This document shows, piece by piece, positions 6,728-7,246 of a stretch of 7,246 nucleotides of DNA. The position numbers and the translations under genes were made by a program. How positions within the stretch are numbered: position 1 is the stretch's first letter; every line of letters starts with the position of its first letter. This DNA is from Phycisphaerales bacterium (GTDB lineage Bacteria > Planctomycetota > Phycisphaerae > Phycisphaerales > UBA1924): NCBI GenBank assembly GCA_030680655.1, contig JAUXUZ010000479.1:1-7246 (forward strand). The letters run 5' to 3'. The notes beneath the pieces were generated by a model. It saw only the letters and a program-made list of their open reading frames with translations. It ran no database searches and was not told the DNA's origin.

Positions 6728-7237
6728 CTAGTGGCAGGTGTCCAGGCCCTTCTTCTCAAGGTACGTCTGGTGGTATTCCTCGGCCGGCCAGAAGTGCTCG
6801 AACCTGGTGACCTGCGTCACGATCGGCTGGCTCCACTTGCCGCTCTTGGCGAGGGCATCCTTCGCCGTGCCGGCGGCGGCCAACTGCTCGTCGCTGCGGG
6901 CGAACACCACCGAGCGGTACTGCGTGCCTTCATCGGGGCCCTGGCGGTTCAGCGTCGTCGGGTTGTGGTTGCTGAAGAAGGTGTTCAGCAGCGTGGTATA
7001 GCTGATCAGGGACGGGTCGAACACAACGTCGACCACTTCCGCGTGCCCCGTCTCGCTGTAGCAGACATCCTTGTAGGAGGGGGCGGGCTTCTTGCCGCCG
7101 CTGAACCCCACGCTCGTCGCGACGATCCCCGGCAGCTTGCGGAACGTTGACTCCACACCCCAGAAACAGCCGGCGCCAAAGGTCGCGGCCTGCAGCGTGG
7201 TGGGGAGCTTGCCCGCCTCGGTGAGCTCCTTCCCCAT
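6728..7237 (-). CDS. msrA: Peptide-methionine (S)-S-oxide reductase MsrA
   Basis: This thiol enzyme repairs oxidised methionine, reducing the S-epimer of methionine sulfoxide. The 169-aa reading has the canonical ATFGAGCFWG with nucleophile Cys24. It also has TGHAEVV with Glu67, and PTTLNRQGPDEGTQYRS with Asp102 and Tyr107, the spacing expected of the active-site Glu/Asp/Tyr set. Cys168 in the C-terminal DTCH is the best candidate resolving cysteine; Cys59 is the only other one. Residue 92 is Asn in HNPTT, where the family usually has Asp. The ATG at 7237 is reasonable because the conserved domain begins about 18 residues later. However, the frame stays open to the right edge and only 9 nt of upstream sequence are visible, with no clear ribosome site, so a longer N-terminus or signal peptide cannot be excluded. 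No MsrB domain is fused in the part seen. The gene is convergent with isocitrate dehydrogenase. Confidence 0.94.
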   Translation of the reverse strand: MGKELTEAGKLPTTLQAATFGAGCFWGVESTFRKLPGIVATSVGFSGGKKPAPSYKDVCYSETGHAEVVDVVFDPSLISYTTLLNTFFSNHNPTTLNRQGPDEGTQYRSVVFARSDEQLAAAGTAKDALAKSGKWSQPIVTQVTRFEHFWPAEEYHQTYLEKKGLDTCH

Positions 7238-7246
7238 CTTCGTCAG

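Overview
The window is GC-rich (visibly well above 60%) and gene-dense, and it looks like chromosomal DNA of a planctomycete, most likely a member of the Phycisphaerae. Two features point there: a secreted protein that ends in two dockerin-like calcium loops and a terminal Gly-Cys, and a membrane protein with two N-terminal zinc ribbons of the C-x2-C-G-Y-N type. Both styles are typical of that group. The assignment is an inference from protein style; there is no rRNA or other marker in the window.

Layout, left to right. (1) 2-1030, minus strand: a double zinc-ribbon, multi-pass membrane protein that runs off the left edge. (2) 1176-2039, minus: purQ, the glutaminase subunit of FGAM synthase. 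(3) 2096-3157, minus: a secreted beta-propeller-like protein with a C-terminal dockerin pair. (4) A 115-bp divergent promoter region. (5) 3273-4706, plus: a DUF1015 protein carrying the D-G-H-H-R-Y motif. (6) 4707-5147: a 441-bp intergenic region. It holds an array of about nine 21-bp tandem repeats, a good sigma70-like promoter and a perfect 11-bp-stem hairpin in the presumed leader of the next gene. (7) 5148-6710, plus: a Thermus/Rickettsia-type isocitrate dehydrogenase with the extra C-terminal domain. (8) 6728-7237, minus: msrA, possibly continuing past the right edge.

The genes do not form a single pathway. They are housekeeping functions (purine synthesis, TCA cycle, methionine-sulfoxide repair) mixed with lineage-specific envelope and secreted proteins. 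No purS, purL or other purine gene lies beside purQ.

The most unusual structure is the region between the DUF1015 gene and isocitrate dehydrogenase. It contains a 21-bp repeat with a palindromic core, repeated at exactly two helical turns. On the minus strand the repeats also read as a Leu-Pro-x-Glu-Leu-Glu-x heptad whose copy-to-copy changes are partly synonymous. No mobile element, CRISPR array, tRNA or rRNA was seen.
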